From contig NZ_JAFIWB010000025.1 of the NCBI RefSeq assembly GCF_017163705.1, positions 29,190 through 93,189 on the forward strand: a stretch of DNA of 64,000 nucleotides, given 5' to 3'. Both the position numbers and the translations under genes were made by a program. Of this stretch, positions 40,454 to 51,436 are shown one piece after another. The first letter of the stretch is position 1. Every line of letters begins with the position of its first letter. The notes beneath the pieces are model-generated. The model was not told where the DNA came from. It searched no databases and saw only the letters and a program-made list of their open reading frames with translations. Source of the stretch: Xanthomonas bonasiae (GTDB taxonomy: Bacteria > Pseudomonadota > Gammaproteobacteria > Xanthomonadales > Xanthomonadaceae).

Positions 40454-42061
40454 ATGCGCCTGCTGCCCGCCCTGTTGCTGTGCGGCGCCCTCGCCGGCTG
40501 CCGGCATCCCGTCGTGCCCGACACCGCCGTCGCCGCGCCGCCACAAGCCCCAAACGCGTTCGCCCATGCCGAAACCGACATCGCCACGCTGCAGGCGCGG
40601 ATGGCGCACGGCACGCTCGACAGCGCCGGCCTGACCGCGGCCTACCTGCAACGGATCGATGCGCTGGACCGGCAAGGACCGGCGCTGCACGCGATCATCG
40701 AACGCAATCCGCACGCCCTGGACGAAGCGCGGCAGCGGGACGCCGAACGCCGCGCCGGGCATCTGCGCGGCCCGCTGCACGGCATCCCGCTCGTGTTGAA
40801 GGACAACATCGATGCGCGGCCGATGGCCACCTCGGCCGGCTCGCTGGCGCTGGCCGACTTCCACCCGCCGCACGATGCCTTCCTGGTGCAGCGCCTGCGC
40901 CAGGCCGGCGCGGTGATCCTGGGCAAGAGCAACCTCAGCGAGTGGGCCAACTTCCGCTCCAGCAAGTCCAGTTCCGGCTGGAGCGCGCGCGGCGGACAGA
41001 CCCGCAATCCGTACGTGCTCGATCGCAATCCCTGCGGCTCCAGCGCCGGCACCGGCGTAGCCGTGTCGGCCAATCTGGCGGTGGCCGGCATCGGCACCGA
41101 GACCGACGGCAGCATCGTCTGCCCGGCCGCGGTGAACGGCCTGGTCGGGCTGAAGCCGACCGTTGGCCTGATCAGCCGCAACGGCATCCTCCCGATCTCC
41201 GCCAGCCAGGACACGGCCGGACCGATGACCCGCAGCGTCGCCGACGCGGCGACGCTGCTGAGCGTACTGGCCGCGCCCGATCCTGCCGACCTGGCCACCG
41301 CCGCGGCACCGCGTCCGCCCGGCTACGACTACGCCGCGCACCTGCGCCGCGACGCGCTGCGCGGCGCGCGCATCGGCCTGCTGCCCTCACCGCTGACCCA
41401 GGCCCCGGACATCGCCGCGGCGCAGGCGCGCGCGGTCGCCGCGCTGCGTGCGGCCGGCGCCACCGTGGTCGCTGCGCGGATCCCCACCGCCGGGCAATGG
41501 GACGACGCCGAACTGACCGTCTTGCTGACCGAGTTCAAGGCCGGGCTGGAACGCTACCTCGACACGCGCCAGGCGCCGCTGCGCACCTTGGCGCAACTGA
41601 TCGCGTTCAACCGCGCGCATGCCGAGCGCGAACTGGCGCACTTCGACCAGGCGCTGTTCGAACAGGCGCAGGCCACCCATGGCCTGGGCGACCCGGCCTA
41701 CCTGGAAGCGCGGGCGAAAGCCAGGCGCCTGGCCGGTCCGGACGGCATCGACGCGGCCCTGCGCGCGCAGCGGCTGGATGCGCTGATCGCGCCGACCACC
41801 GGCCGCGCCTGGAAGACCGACCCGCTCCACGGCGACGACTTTCCCGGGGCCAGCTACGGCGCGGCGGCGGTGGCCGGCTATCCCAGCCTGACCGTGCCGA
41901 TGGGCGCCAGCGACGGCCTGCCGCTGGGCTTGGTGTTCATCGGCGGCGCCTGGAGCGAGCCGCGCCTGATCGAACTGGGCTACGCCTACGAACAGCGCAG
42001 CCGCGCACGCATGCCGCCGGCGTTCTTGCCGACGCTGCCGCAGGCCACGCAGCATCCGTAA
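40454..42061 (+). CDS. Lipoprotein amidase, amidase-signature family
   Basis: A 535-residue enzyme. The signal ends in a lipobox LAGC (Cys16), so it is a lipoprotein facing the periplasm. The amidase-signature triad is present: Lys116 in IPLVLKDNID, cis-Ser196 in NPCGSSAGT and nucleophile Ser220 in GTETDGSIVCPA. It hydrolyses an amide, possibly a peptide amide or aryl amide as in related secreted amidases; the substrate is not known. The ATG at 40454 lies after a weak Shine-Dalgarno sequence. It stands alone, followed by a REP element. Confidence 0.9.
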   Translation: MRLLPALLLCGALAGCRHPVVPDTAVAAPPQAPNAFAHAETDIATLQARMAHGTLDSAGLTAAYLQRIDALDRQGPALHAIIERNPHALDEARQRDAERRAGHLRGPLHGIPLVLKDNIDARPMATSAGSLALADFHPPHDAFLVQRLRQAGAVILGKSNLSEWANFRSSKSSSGWSARGGQTRNPYVLDRNPCGSSAGTGVAVSANLAVAGIGTETDGSIVCPAAVNGLVGLKPTVGLISRNGILPISASQDTAGPMTRSVADAATLLSVLAAPDPADLATAAAPRPPGYDYAAHLRRDALRGARIGLLPSPLTQAPDIAAAQARAVAALRAAGATVVAARIPTAGQWDDAELTVLLTEFKAGLERYLDTRQAPLRTLAQLIAFNRAHAERELAHFDQALFEQAQATHGLGDPAYLEARAKARRLAGPDGIDAALRAQRLDALIAPTTGRAWKTDPLHGDDFPGASYGAAAVAGYPSLTVPMGASDGLPLGLVFIGGAWSEPRLIELGYAYEQRSRARMPPAFLPTLPQATQHP

Positions 42062-42126
42062 AGCGAATAGCGCCGCAACGGCGCCAAGGCGCAACCCATC
42101 GACAGACGGTTGGCGAAGAACGCCTT

Positions 42127-42197
42127 TGTAGGAGCGGCTTCAGCCGCGACCGGGCGTTACCAATAAAGCCCCGGTCGCGGCTGAAGCCGCTCCTACA
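42127..42197. repeat. GTAG-type REP pair (inverted repeat)
   Basis: Arms begin TGTAGGAGCGGCTTCAGCCG at 42127 and end with the inverted copy at 42197. The arms extend inward over GACCGGG / CCCGGTC. It is located after the amidase stop and before the MscS gene end. Confidence 0.93.
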
Positions 42198-42286
42198 GGT
42201 TTCAATGAGAATTCATGCGTTACAAACAACGCATGGACGCTGCAGGCGCCTGCCGCCACGCCGACACGGCACGGCACAACGCGACG

Positions 42287-43462
42287 CTATGCCGTATCCG
42301 GCCTCGGCGCGCCCGGATCCTGCACCGCTGTCGCCGCCGGCGCGCCATCCTCGGCGCCGGGCGAGCGCATCGCCGCCGAGTCGCTGGCCGTCGATGGCGG
42401 GCGCGGTGCCGCGCGCGCGGTGTCCGAGGAGATCTCCGCGCGCAGCTTCGGCAAGGCATACGGATGTTCGCGGGTCAGGAAATCGATCATCCGTTCGCGC
42501 ACGATGCAGCGCAGGTCGAACGCATCGCCGGAATTGCGCGCGCTGACCAGCAGGCGCACCTGGATCGTGCTCTCGCTGGTCTCGGTCACCTGGGTCACGC
42601 AGACGCGTCCATCCCACAGCGGCTCGCTCTTGCAGATCCGCTCCAGCTCGGCGCGCAGCTGCGGCATCGGCGTGCGGTAATCCAGCCACAGGAACGCGGT
42701 ACCGAGCAGGTCGGCGCTGCTGCGCGTCCAGTTCTGGAACGGATTTTCGATGAACCAGGTCAACGGCACCACCATGCGCCGCTCGTCCCAGATCCGCACC
42801 ACCACGTAGGAACTGCCGATCTCCTCGATGCGGCCCCACTCGCCTTCGACGATGACCACGTCGTCGAGCCGGATCGGCTGGGTCAGGGCGATCTGCAGGC
42901 CCGCGATCAGGTTGCCGAACACCGGCTTGGCGGCGATACCGGCGACCAGGCCGATGATGCCGGCCGAGGCCAATAGCGTAGTGCCGATCTGCCGCACAGC
43001 CGGGAAGGTCAGCAGCACCACCGAGGTGCCGAGCAGGATGATCGTGCCCATCGCCACGCGTGCCAGCACCCGGGTCTGGGTCTGGATGCGCCGCGCGGTC
43101 AGATTGTCGGCCACTTCGATCGGATAGCTGCGCAGGATGGCCTTTTCCAGCGCGGCGGCGCCGCGCACCAGCAGCCAGGTCACGCAACCGATCATGCCGA
43201 TATGCAGCAGGTGCTGCAGGTCGGTCAACGCGCGCTCGTCCAGCGGCGTGGATTCCAGTGCGAAGCTGAGCATCAGCATCGGCAGCAGGAAGGCCATCGG
43301 CACGCTGACCACGCGGATGATGCGCGCGCGCCGGTAGTCGCGCCCGCGCATGCGCTGCGCGATGCGCAACAACAGCCACCAGGCGAGGAAGCCGAGCACT
43401 ACCGCGGCGCCGATCGGCAGCGTGTAAGCGCGCCACGGGATCCAGTCGAGATCCAGGTTCAA
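42287..43462 (-). CDS. Mechanosensitive channel, MscS family
   Basis: A 391-residue inner-membrane channel opening under membrane tension to release solutes. I start at TTG 43462 because AAGGAG lies six bases before it (43469-43474) and the encoded residues (LNLDLDWIPWRAYTLPIG) lead directly into the first membrane segment. An ATG-started frame up to 43687 has no export or coding character. Four hydrophobic segments follow. The pore helix is GIIGLVAGIAAKPVFGNLIA, then the beta domain GEWGRIEEIGSSYVVVRIWD. The C-terminal tail is Pro/Ala-rich. A shorter YbdG/YbiO-like member. Confidence 0.88.
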   Translation of the reverse strand: MNLDLDWIPWRAYTLPIGAAVVLGFLAWWLLLRIAQRMRGRDYRRARIIRVVSVPMAFLLPMLMLSFALESTPLDERALTDLQHLLHIGMIGCVTWLLVRGAAALEKAILRSYPIEVADNLTARRIQTQTRVLARVAMGTIILLGTSVVLLTFPAVRQIGTTLLASAGIIGLVAGIAAKPVFGNLIAGLQIALTQPIRLDDVVIVEGEWGRIEEIGSSYVVVRIWDERRMVVPLTWFIENPFQNWTRSSADLLGTAFLWLDYRTPMPQLRAELERICKSEPLWDGRVCVTQVTETSESTIQVRLLVSARNSGDAFDLRCIVRERMIDFLTREHPYALPKLRAEISSDTARAAPRPPSTASDSAAMRSPGAEDGAPAATAVQDPGAPRPDTA

Positions 43463-43959
43463 GATGCGCTCCTTGAAGGGGGAGGAGTCGCGACAGTGTG
43501 GCAAAGCAGGCATGAGCGCAGTGTCGAGCGCTGTGCCGCGGCACGAATCGCGGCACCATCGCCAGGCGTGCGCACGGCGCACATCCGCGACACGCGCATC
43601 GCGGGCGAGCGGCGCCCCGTTCCTGGCGCAGTCCATGACCGGTGTGCGCGATCGCAGCATGCGCGGTTCCTGACCGGCGACAGGCAACTCGCCAACGGCA
43701 CGCAGCCGCCGCTGCAGATGGTGCGTCCTCAGTTACGTCCGAAGCTGGATGCGGCAGACGCGGCGCCTGCCAAGACCCGAGGCGCCGACATCGCCAACCA
43801 GCCCCCCATCGCAGGCCGCGACACGCGCGCTGCAGTTGCATTCGCGGTGTCGGATATCGACGACTTCAAGCGCGCCGACGAGCGCCATCGCCACGCCATC
43901 GGCACCTGGGGCACGCAGCGCACCAGCAAGCGCGCTGCGGTGACCCAGGGAGCGCGCGG
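43463..43959. other. Spacer between MscS and DAHP synthase genes
   Basis: No complete gene is visible. The left part (43463-43820) shows no conserved peptide in any frame. The right part carries a GGDEF-domain relic, listed separately. Confidence 0.6.
43820..43910 (+). pseudogene. Remnant of a GGDEF (diguanylate cyclase) domain
   Basis: In one plus-strand frame, 43853-43903 reads DIDDFKRADERHRHAIG, preceded by RAAVAFAVS. This matches the start of GGDEF domains, where DIDHFKRINDRHGHAAG is typical: the metal Asp, Phe, Lys, His and Gly are in place. No GGDEF signature follows and no TGLxNR motif precedes it; the match stops near the end of the opposite-strand DAHP synthase gene. It is a short relic of a former signalling gene, not a working one. 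Confidence 0.55.
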
Positions 43960-45357
<1,398 letters not shown>

Positions 45358-45528
45358 GAAAGGACTCCTTGGCAACCTGCGATGTTCGCAGAGCCAGGCC
45401 GCGACGCAAAGCACTGCGTGACGCGGTTGCGCAGCCGTGGCCGCAGCAGCGTGAAGCACATGAACGGCAGGCAAAGCGCACATGCCAGGCATGACTTCCG
45501 GCCTACGCCAACGCCACTGCGAAAGCAG

Positions 45529-45547
45529 AATGTTATTACATAACAAA
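45529..45547. promoter_or_regulatory. Zur-box-like palindrome
   Basis: TGTTATTACATAACA (45531-45545) is a perfect dyad TGTTAT-TAC-ATAACA in an AT-rich island, preceded by AA and followed by AAT. The half sites GTTAT and ATAAC match the zinc-uptake regulator (Zur) box of gammaproteobacteria. It lies 37 bases before the ATG of the TonB receptor, where a bound repressor would block transcription. Confidence 0.55.
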
Positions 45548-45582
45548 TCTTTTCCTTCCCCTCCCCAGGTCTCGCCTACGCC

Positions 45583-47718
45583 ATGACGCCCCGCCCCCTC
45601 TCCGCCGCCATCGCCCTCGTCCTGCTGGCCGCGCCCGGCCTCGCCTTCGCCGCCGATGCGGCTAGCGCCGACACCGGTCCCGAACGCACCACCGACCTGG
45701 ATGCGGTCACCGTCACCGCCAAGCTGGAAGCGGCGCGCAACGCGCTGTCGCCGGACATCGGCAGCAGCCAGTACGCGATCACCGCCGAGGACATCGAGCG
45801 GCTGCCGCTGGGCGCCTCCACCCCGCTCAACCAGGTGCTGCTGCAGGCGCCGGGCGTGGTCCAGGACTCCTATGGCGGCATCCACGTGCGCGGCGACCAC
45901 GCCAACCTGCAGTACCGCATCAATGGCGTGCTGATCCCCGAGTCCATCTCCGGCTTCGGCCAGAGCCTGGACCCGCGCACGATCAAGAGCATCAAGCTGC
46001 TCGATGGCGCGCTGCCGGCGCAGTTCGGCGACCGCACCGCGGCAGTGGTGGACATCACCACCAAGAGCGGCGTGGAACTGGGCAACGGCGGCAGCGTCGG
46101 CATCACCGGCGGCTCCTACGGCACGCTCAATCCGAACGCCTCCTGGTGGGGCAGCAGCGGCCGCTGGAGCTGGTTCGTCACCGGCGACTACGAGCAGAAC
46201 AAGCTCGGCCTGGAGAATCCGGTCAACAGCCGCGACCCCGAGCACGACAAGACCCATCAGGGCAAAGGCTTCGCCGACCTCAGCTACCTGATCGACGAGA
46301 ACACCCGGCTCAGCCTGCTGGTCGGCTACGCCAACAACCGCTTCCAGATCCCGAACAATCCAGGGCAGACCCCTGCCTACGACTACCTGGGCACCACCGA
46401 CTTCGACTCGTCCAAGCTCGACGAGAACCAGCGCGAGAACACCCGCTTCGGCACCCTGGTGCTGCAGGGCTCGCTCGGCGCCACCAGCTACCAGCTGTCG
46501 GCCGGACAGCGCTACAGCAGCGTCGCGTTCTCGCCCGACGTCGCCGGCGACCTGATCTTCAACGGCGTCGCCTCGCAGGTGGACCGCAGCAACCGCGCCA
46601 ACACCGTGCAGGCCGACTTCTCCACCCCGCTCGGCGACGCGCACACGCTGCGCTACGGCGTGTACGGCAACTTCGAGCATGCCGTCGCCAGCAACAATTC
46701 CTATGTGTTCCCGGCCGACGCCGACGGCAACCAGACCAGCAACACGCCGGTCTTCATCCCCGACGCCAGCCGCTTCCACGCCAGCACCTACGCGCTGTAC
46801 CTGCAGGACGAATGGAAGATCGGCGACGACTGGACCGTGAACTACGGCGTGCGCGGCGACCGCTACAAGGCGTTCGGCACCACCGAAGGCCAGCTCAGCC
46901 CGCGCCTGGGCGTGGTCTGGCAGGCCAGCGCCGACACCACCGTGCACGCCGGCTATGCGCGCTACTTCACCCCGCCGGCCAGCGAACTGATCTCCACCAG
47001 CGACATCGCCCTGTACGACGGCACCACCAACCAGCAGTCCACCGCCGGCGGCGCGACCACGCCACTGAGCGAGCGCAGCGACTATTACGACCTGGGCATC
47101 TCGCAGGTGGTCAACGAGCACCTGACCCTGGGCCTGGACACCTACTACCGCAAGGCCGACCGCCTTCAGGACGAAGGCCAGTTCGGCGCCGCCTACGTGT
47201 ATTCCACGTTCAACTACCGCTACGGCCGCATCCGCGGCGCGGAGTTCAGCGCCGACTACAGCAACGGGCCGGTCACCGCCTACTTCAACGTCGCCTACAG
47301 CAAGGCGATGGGCAAGCGGGTCATGACCAGCCTGTACAACTTCGATCCGGACGCGCTGGCCTACGTCTACGACAACTGGATCCACCTGGACCACGACCAG
47401 AAGTTCACCTCGTCCGGCGGCATCAGCTACGCGCTCGACGACGCCAGCCGGATCGGCGCCAACTATCTGTTCGGCAGCGGCCTGCGCACCGATACCGACA
47501 CCGTGCCCAACGGCGGCGAGCTGCCGTCGTACTTCCAGCTGAACCTCAGCGCCGGCCACGACTTCGCGCTCAGCGCGCATCCGCTGCACGCGCAAGTGGC
47601 GGTGCTCAACGTGCTCGATCGCGCCTACCAGCTGCGCGACGGCGGCGGCATCGGCGTGTTCGCCCCGCAATGGGCGCCGCGCCGCGGCGTCTACCTGAGC
47701 CTGCAGCAGGATTTCTGA
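45583..47718 (+). CDS. TonB-dependent outer-membrane receptor, probably zinc-linked
   Basis: A 711-residue receptor. The signal peptide ends GLAFAADAA (about 24), the TonB-box-like segment is DLDAVTVTAK. The plug domain (NQVLLQAPGVVQDSYGGIHV, RIDGV-like YRINGVLIPE, GDRTAAVVDITTKSG) is followed by a barrel ending YLSLQQDF with the terminal Phe. The compact length and plug type resemble small CirA/ZnuD-like metal receptors. With the Zur-box-like site upstream, zinc or a zinc chelate is the best guess; cobalamin or a siderophore remains possible. Confidence 0.88.
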   Translation: MTPRPLSAAIALVLLAAPGLAFAADAASADTGPERTTDLDAVTVTAKLEAARNALSPDIGSSQYAITAEDIERLPLGASTPLNQVLLQAPGVVQDSYGGIHVRGDHANLQYRINGVLIPESISGFGQSLDPRTIKSIKLLDGALPAQFGDRTAAVVDITTKSGVELGNGGSVGITGGSYGTLNPNASWWGSSGRWSWFVTGDYEQNKLGLENPVNSRDPEHDKTHQGKGFADLSYLIDENTRLSLLVGYANNRFQIPNNPGQTPAYDYLGTTDFDSSKLDENQRENTRFGTLVLQGSLGATSYQLSAGQRYSSVAFSPDVAGDLIFNGVASQVDRSNRANTVQADFSTPLGDAHTLRYGVYGNFEHAVASNNSYVFPADADGNQTSNTPVFIPDASRFHASTYALYLQDEWKIGDDWTVNYGVRGDRYKAFGTTEGQLSPRLGVVWQASADTTVHAGYARYFTPPASELISTSDIALYDGTTNQQSTAGGATTPLSERSDYYDLGISQVVNEHLTLGLDTYYRKADRLQDEGQFGAAYVYSTFNYRYGRIRGAEFSADYSNGPVTAYFNVAYSKAMGKRVMTSLYNFDPDALAYVYDNWIHLDHDQKFTSSGGISYALDDASRIGANYLFGSGLRTDTDTVPNGGELPSYFQLNLSAGHDFALSAHPLHAQVAVLNVLDRAYQLRDGGGIGVFAPQWAPRRGVYLSLQQDF

Positions 47719-47856
47719 GGCAAGTGCGCAGCCAGGCCGCGCCCGCAGGACGGGCCGGCCTGGATGCATGGATGGGTGCGGCGCCGCGATCGTTCGCAGC
47801 GGCCGCGCCGCTGCTGCCCGCGGATTCACGCCATCCGTGTACCGCCTGCAGCACCG

Positions 47857-47925
47857 TGTAGGAGCGGCTTCAGCCGCGACAGAGGCTTACCGATAGTACC
47901 TGTCGCGGCTGAAGCCGCTCCTACA
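47857..47925. repeat. GTAG-type REP pair (inverted repeat)
   Basis: Arms start TGTAGGAGCGGCTTCAGCCG at 47857 and close with the inverted copy at 47925. It lies between the 3' ends of the TonB receptor and dsbB genes. Confidence 0.93.
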
Positions 47926-47969
47926 GGTGCGCTGCCTCAGCCCACGACAAGACGCAGCACGCGGAAACC

Positions 47970-48482
47970 TCAGTGCAGCGAGCGCCGCCGGGCCTTGAAC
48001 CCGGCATACAGCGCGAACAGCGCCAGCGCCACGAAACAGATCAGGCACCACATCGGCATCGACAGGCCGAGAAAACGCCAATCGATGTTGCCGCAGTCGC
48101 CGGTCCCGGTCAGCACCCGGCGCAGCACCTCGAACGGCCCCATCGTCTCGCGCAGGAAGCTCAGCGGCGGCCCGCAGGAGGCCATCGGATCGGGAAACAG
48201 CTGCACCGACACGTGCTTGGTGGAAATGCCGGCACCGATGGCCGCGGCCAGGAACGCCAGCACGCCATAGACCTTGCGTCCGCCGCTGCGGGCCGGCCCG
48301 TGCAAGGCGCCGAGCAGGAACAGCAGGCCCAGCGCGGCGAACGCGATGCGCTGGAAGATGCACAGCGGACAGGGCTCGATGCCGAGCTGCACCTGCACGT
48401 AGATCGCATAGCCCAGCAACCCGGCACAGATCAGAAAGCCGAACAGGAACTGCGCGCGGAAACTCCAGCGTAACGGGTTCAT
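47970..48482 (-). CDS. dsbB: Disulfide bond formation protein DsbB
   Basis: A 170-residue inner-membrane protein with four hydrophobic segments that reoxidises DsbA and passes electrons to quinone. The first cysteine pair CPLC is at 38-41 (GIEPCPLCIFQRIAF). The second pair is Cys103 (MASCGPPLSFL) and Cys130 (GTGDCGNIDWRFLG). Both pairs and the Arg after the first motif are conserved. It is on the same strand as the ribosomal cluster but lies beyond the rplQ terminator. Confidence 0.95.
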   Translation of the reverse strand: MNPLRWSFRAQFLFGFLICAGLLGYAIYVQVQLGIEPCPLCIFQRIAFAALGLLFLLGALHGPARSGGRKVYGVLAFLAAAIGAGISTKHVSVQLFPDPMASCGPPLSFLRETMGPFEVLRRVLTGTGDCGNIDWRFLGLSMPMWCLICFVALALFALYAGFKARRRSLH

Positions 48483-48610
48483 CGGGTCGGGCTCACATGA
48501 ACAGTTAGCGCATTATCCGCCATCGCCCGCTTCGCCACCATGTGCCGTGCGTCCCTGGGTGCGGCGAACGCGACAGCGCCTGCGCGGCGCAAACCGCCGC
48601 CGTCCAGACG

Positions 48611-48636
48611 CAAAAAAGCCCGGACATGCCGGGCTT
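48611..48636 (-). terminator. Intrinsic terminator after rplQ (end of the alpha operon)
   Basis: On the minus strand AAGCCCGG / CCGGGCTT (48629-48636 with 48616-48623), loop CATGT, is followed by TTTT (TTTTTT counting the last stem pairs). It ends the ribosomal protein cluster about 30 bases after the rplQ stop. Confidence 0.93.
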
Positions 48637-48661
48637 CTTGCTGACGCGGTGCGGGCCGGAT

Positions 48662-49048
48662 TTACTCGGCCACTTCCTCGGCGATCGCGGTCGGGCGATC
48701 GACCAGCTCGACGTACGCCATCGGCGCGTTGTCGCCGGCGCGGAAGCCGCACTTCAGGATGCGCAGGTAGCCGCCCGGGCGCGACTGGTAACGCGGGCCC
48801 AGCTCGACGAACAGCTTGCCCACCGCTTCCTTGTCGCGCAGGCGCGAGAAGGCCAGACGGCGATTGGCGACGCCATCGACCTTGGCGATGGTGATCAGCG
48901 GCTCGGCGACGCGACGCAGCTCCTTGGCCTTCGGCAGGGTGGTCTTGATCAGCTCGTGCTTGAACAGCGAGGCCGCCATGTTGGAGAACATCGCCTGGCG
49001 ATGGGCGCTGGTGCGGTTGAACTTGCGGCCGGATTTCTGGTGACGCAT
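48662..49048 (-). CDS. rplQ: 50S ribosomal protein L17
   Basis: A 128-residue large-subunit protein near the peptide exit tunnel. [20 protein letters not shown] is the family N terminus, followed by [18 protein letters not shown] and [20 protein letters not shown]. It is the last gene of the alpha operon. It is separated from rpoA by an unusually long structured spacer of 293 bases. Confidence 0.97.
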   Translation of the reverse strand: MRHQKSGRKFNRTSAHRQAMFSNMAASLFKHELIKTTLPKAKELRRVAEPLITIAKVDGVANRRLAFSRLRDKEAVGKLFVELGPRYQSRPGGYLRILKCGFRAGDNAPMAYVELVDRPTAIAEEVAE

Positions 49049-49341
49049 GGTCTTGGTTCCTATGGAAAGTTGAAACTGCTGGAGATCGCTGTCGCCGTCC
49101 TGGCGTTGAACAATGGACTGCGGATGGTCCGAGCCGGCCGTCCCTGACCGGACAACGCCGCGGGCTTGAAGACCCGTCGGCGTAGTTGTGCAACTGATGC
49201 GGCGCGAGGCGCCGCGAAGGCGCCCCTGCTTCCGTCCCTGGCGGTCTTACCCGGGCTCCGTGGAGCCCTTGCCCGGCCATCCATGACCGGACTGCAGCGT
49301 CCGTGGCCGATGCCGGTGCGGCATCGGCCAGGTGCGGCTGC
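49049..49341 (-). other. Structured spacer between rpoA and rplQ
   Basis: No gene. Right after the rpoA stop a perfect ten-base stem GGCCGATGCC / GGCATCGGCC (49305-49314, 49320-49329) can form. A second hairpin is GGGCTCC / GGAGCCC (49253-49259, 49262-49268). Between them lies the dyad CCGGCCATCCATGACCGG (49273-49290). None carries a U-run on the minus strand, so transcription may continue into rplQ. Confidence 0.6.
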
Positions 49342-50340
49342 TTAGCCGAGCATGCCGTGCTGGGCGACGCCGGCCGGCGGCCAGTTCTCCAGCTTCATGC
49401 CGAGCGACAGGCCACGCTGGGCCAGCACTTCCTTGATCTCGGTCAGCGACTTCTTGCCGAGGTTCGGCGTCTTGAGCAGTTCCACTTCGGTCTTCTGGAT
49501 CAGATCGCCGATGTAGTAGATGCTCTCGGCCTTCAGGCAGTTGGCCGAACGCACGGTCAGTTCCAGATCGTCGATCGGACGCAGCAGCACCGGATCCACG
49601 CCGTTGCTGGCCGGCTTGGCCGCGCCACGGTCGCGATGGGTGAAGTCGCCGAACACCGACAGCTGATCGCTGAGGATGTCGGCGGCGGTGCGCACGGCCT
49701 CCTCGGCATCGATCGTACCGTTGGTCTCGATGTCCAGGACCAGCTTGTCCAGGTCGGTACGCTGCTCGACGCGCGCGGATTCGACCGCGTAGGCGACGCG
49801 GCGCACCGGCGAGAACGACGCATCCAGGATCAGGCGACCGATGGTGCGGGTTTCCTCGTCCGGACGGCGACGCGCGGCGGCCGGCTGGTAGCCGAAGCCA
49901 CGCTCGATCTTCAGACGCATGTTGATCGCCATGTCCTTGGTCAGGTGGCAGATCACGTGGTCGTTGTTGAGGATCTCGACGTTGTGGTCGGTCTTGATGT
50001 CGGCGGCAGTGACCGTGCCCGGACCCTGCTTGGACAGCGACAGCGTGGCGCTGTCGCCGGTGTGTATGCGGATGGCCACGTCCTTGAGGTTGAGCAGGAC
50101 ATCCAGCACGTCCTCCTGCAGCCCTTCGACCGTGGTGTACTCGTGCAGCACGCCGTCGATCTCGACTTCGGTGATCGCGAAGCCGGGGATCGAGGACAAC
50201 AGCACGCGACGCAGGGCATTGCCCAGCGTGTGCCCATACCCGCGCTCCAAGGGCTCGATTACGACCTTGGCGCGGTTGTCGGTAAGGCGTTCGATCTGCG
50301 GCCCACGGGGGCGCAGAACCTGGTTGGCGGTAACCGTCAT
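49342..50340 (-). CDS. rpoA: RNA polymerase alpha subunit
   Basis: A 332-residue subunit that nucleates polymerase assembly. The start at 50340 ([20 protein letters not shown]) matches the family. The N-terminal domain carries [20 protein letters not shown] and [20 protein letters not shown]. After a linker the C-terminal domain that contacts UP elements and activators holds [20 protein letters not shown] and [20 protein letters not shown]. Confidence 0.97.
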   Translation of the reverse strand: MTVTANQVLRPRGPQIERLTDNRAKVVIEPLERGYGHTLGNALRRVLLSSIPGFAITEVEIDGVLHEYTTVEGLQEDVLDVLLNLKDVAIRIHTGDSATLSLSKQGPGTVTAADIKTDHNVEILNNDHVICHLTKDMAINMRLKIERGFGYQPAAARRRPDEETRTIGRLILDASFSPVRRVAYAVESARVEQRTDLDKLVLDIETNGTIDAEEAVRTAADILSDQLSVFGDFTHRDRGAAKPASNGVDPVLLRPIDDLELTVRSANCLKAESIYYIGDLIQKTEVELLKTPNLGKKSLTEIKEVLAQRGLSLGMKLENWPPAGVAQHGMLG

Positions 50341-50390
50341 GTTGCGGGTTCTCCTGACGAGCCTCCGTTGCCGGAGGCTCTCCAATGTGA

Positions 50391-51020
50391 TTACTTCGAA
50401 TACAACTCGACGATCAGCGCTTCGTTGATGTCAGCAGGCAGGTCCGCACGATCCGGCACGGCCTTGAAGATGCCGCTGAACTTCTTCGAATCGACCTCGA
50501 CCCAGGACGGGTTCAGGTCGTGCGTTTCGGCAACGGTCAGCGCTTCCTGCACGCGGAGCTGCTTCTGCGCCTTTTCCGACAGGGCGATCGCGTCGCCGGC
50601 CTTGACCTGGTACGAGGCCAGGTTCACCGACTTGCCGTTGACCAGCACGCCACGGTGCGACACCAGCTGGCGCGCGGCCGGGCGGGTGACGGCGAAGCCC
50701 ATGCGGTAGACGACGTTGTCCAGGCGGGTTTCCAGCAGCTGCAGCAGGTTCTCGCCGGTGTTGCCCTTCTTGGTCGAGGCCTTCTTGTAGTAGTTGCGGA
50801 ACTGACGCTCCAGCAGACCGTAGATACGCTTGACCTTCTGCTTTTCGCGCAGCTGGGTGGCGTAGTCGGACAGCTTGCCCTTGCGGGCGGTCGCGCCGTG
50901 CTGGCCGGGCTTCTGCTCCAGCTTGCACTTGGAGTCCAGCGCACGCGCCGGGCTCTTGAGGGAAAGATCGGCGCCTTCACGGCGCGCGAGCTTACAGGTA
51001 GGACCGATATAACGAGCCAT
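50391..51020 (-). CDS. rpsD: 30S ribosomal protein S4
   Basis: A 209-residue primary 16S-binding protein. [20 protein letters not shown] is the N terminus; the S4 RNA-binding domain lies at [20 protein letters not shown] and [20 protein letters not shown]. In E. coli, S4 represses translation of this operon by binding the leader before rpsM; the long leader there is kept here (51794-52132). Confidence 0.97.
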   Translation of the reverse strand: MARYIGPTCKLARREGADLSLKSPARALDSKCKLEQKPGQHGATARKGKLSDYATQLREKQKVKRIYGLLERQFRNYYKKASTKKGNTGENLLQLLETRLDNVVYRMGFAVTRPAARQLVSHRGVLVNGKSVNLASYQVKAGDAIALSEKAQKQLRVQEALTVAETHDLNPSWVEVDSKKFSGIFKAVPDRADLPADINEALIVELYSK

Positions 51021-51034
51021 TTCTTATCGCTCCT

Positions 51035-51427
51035 TTAGACGCGACGCTTCTTCGGCGGACGGCACCCGTTGTGCGGGATAGGCGTCACGTCGATGATGTT
51101 GGTGATCTTGTATCCGACGTTGTTCAACGAACGGACGGCGGACTCGCGACCCGGACCCGGGCCCTTGATGCGCACTTCCAGCGACTTCACGCCGTAGTCG
51201 AGCGCAGCGCGCCCGGCCTTCTCGGCGGCAACCTGCGCCGCGAACGGCGTGGACTTGCGCGAACCGCGGAAACCAGCGCCACCGGAGGTCGCCCAGGACA
51301 ATGCATTGCCCTGACGGTCGGTGATGGTCACGATGGTGTTGTTGAACGAAGCGTGGACGTGGGCGACGCCGTCGGTGACGACGCGCTTGATCTTCTTCTT
51401 GGTTTTTGATGCTGCGGGCTTAGCCAT
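51035..51427 (-). CDS. rpsK: 30S ribosomal protein S11
   Basis: A 130-residue protein of the small-subunit platform. [40 protein letters not shown] and [18 protein letters not shown] are family blocks. A Lys-rich N-terminal tail precedes them. It starts nine bases after rpsM ends. Confidence 0.97.
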   Translation of the reverse strand: MAKPAASKTKKKIKRVVTDGVAHVHASFNNTIVTITDRQGNALSWATSGGAGFRGSRKSTPFAAQVAAEKAGRAALDYGVKSLEVRIKGPGPGRESAVRSLNNVGYKITNIIDVTPIPHNGCRPPKKRRV

Positions 51428-51436
51428 GTCTGTCCC

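Noticed and set aside
45358..45487. In-frame N-terminal extension of DAHP synthase, possible leader peptide
   Set aside because: Shine-Dalgarno AAGGAG directly precedes the ATG at 45357, and the extension has no aromatic-residue attenuator pattern.
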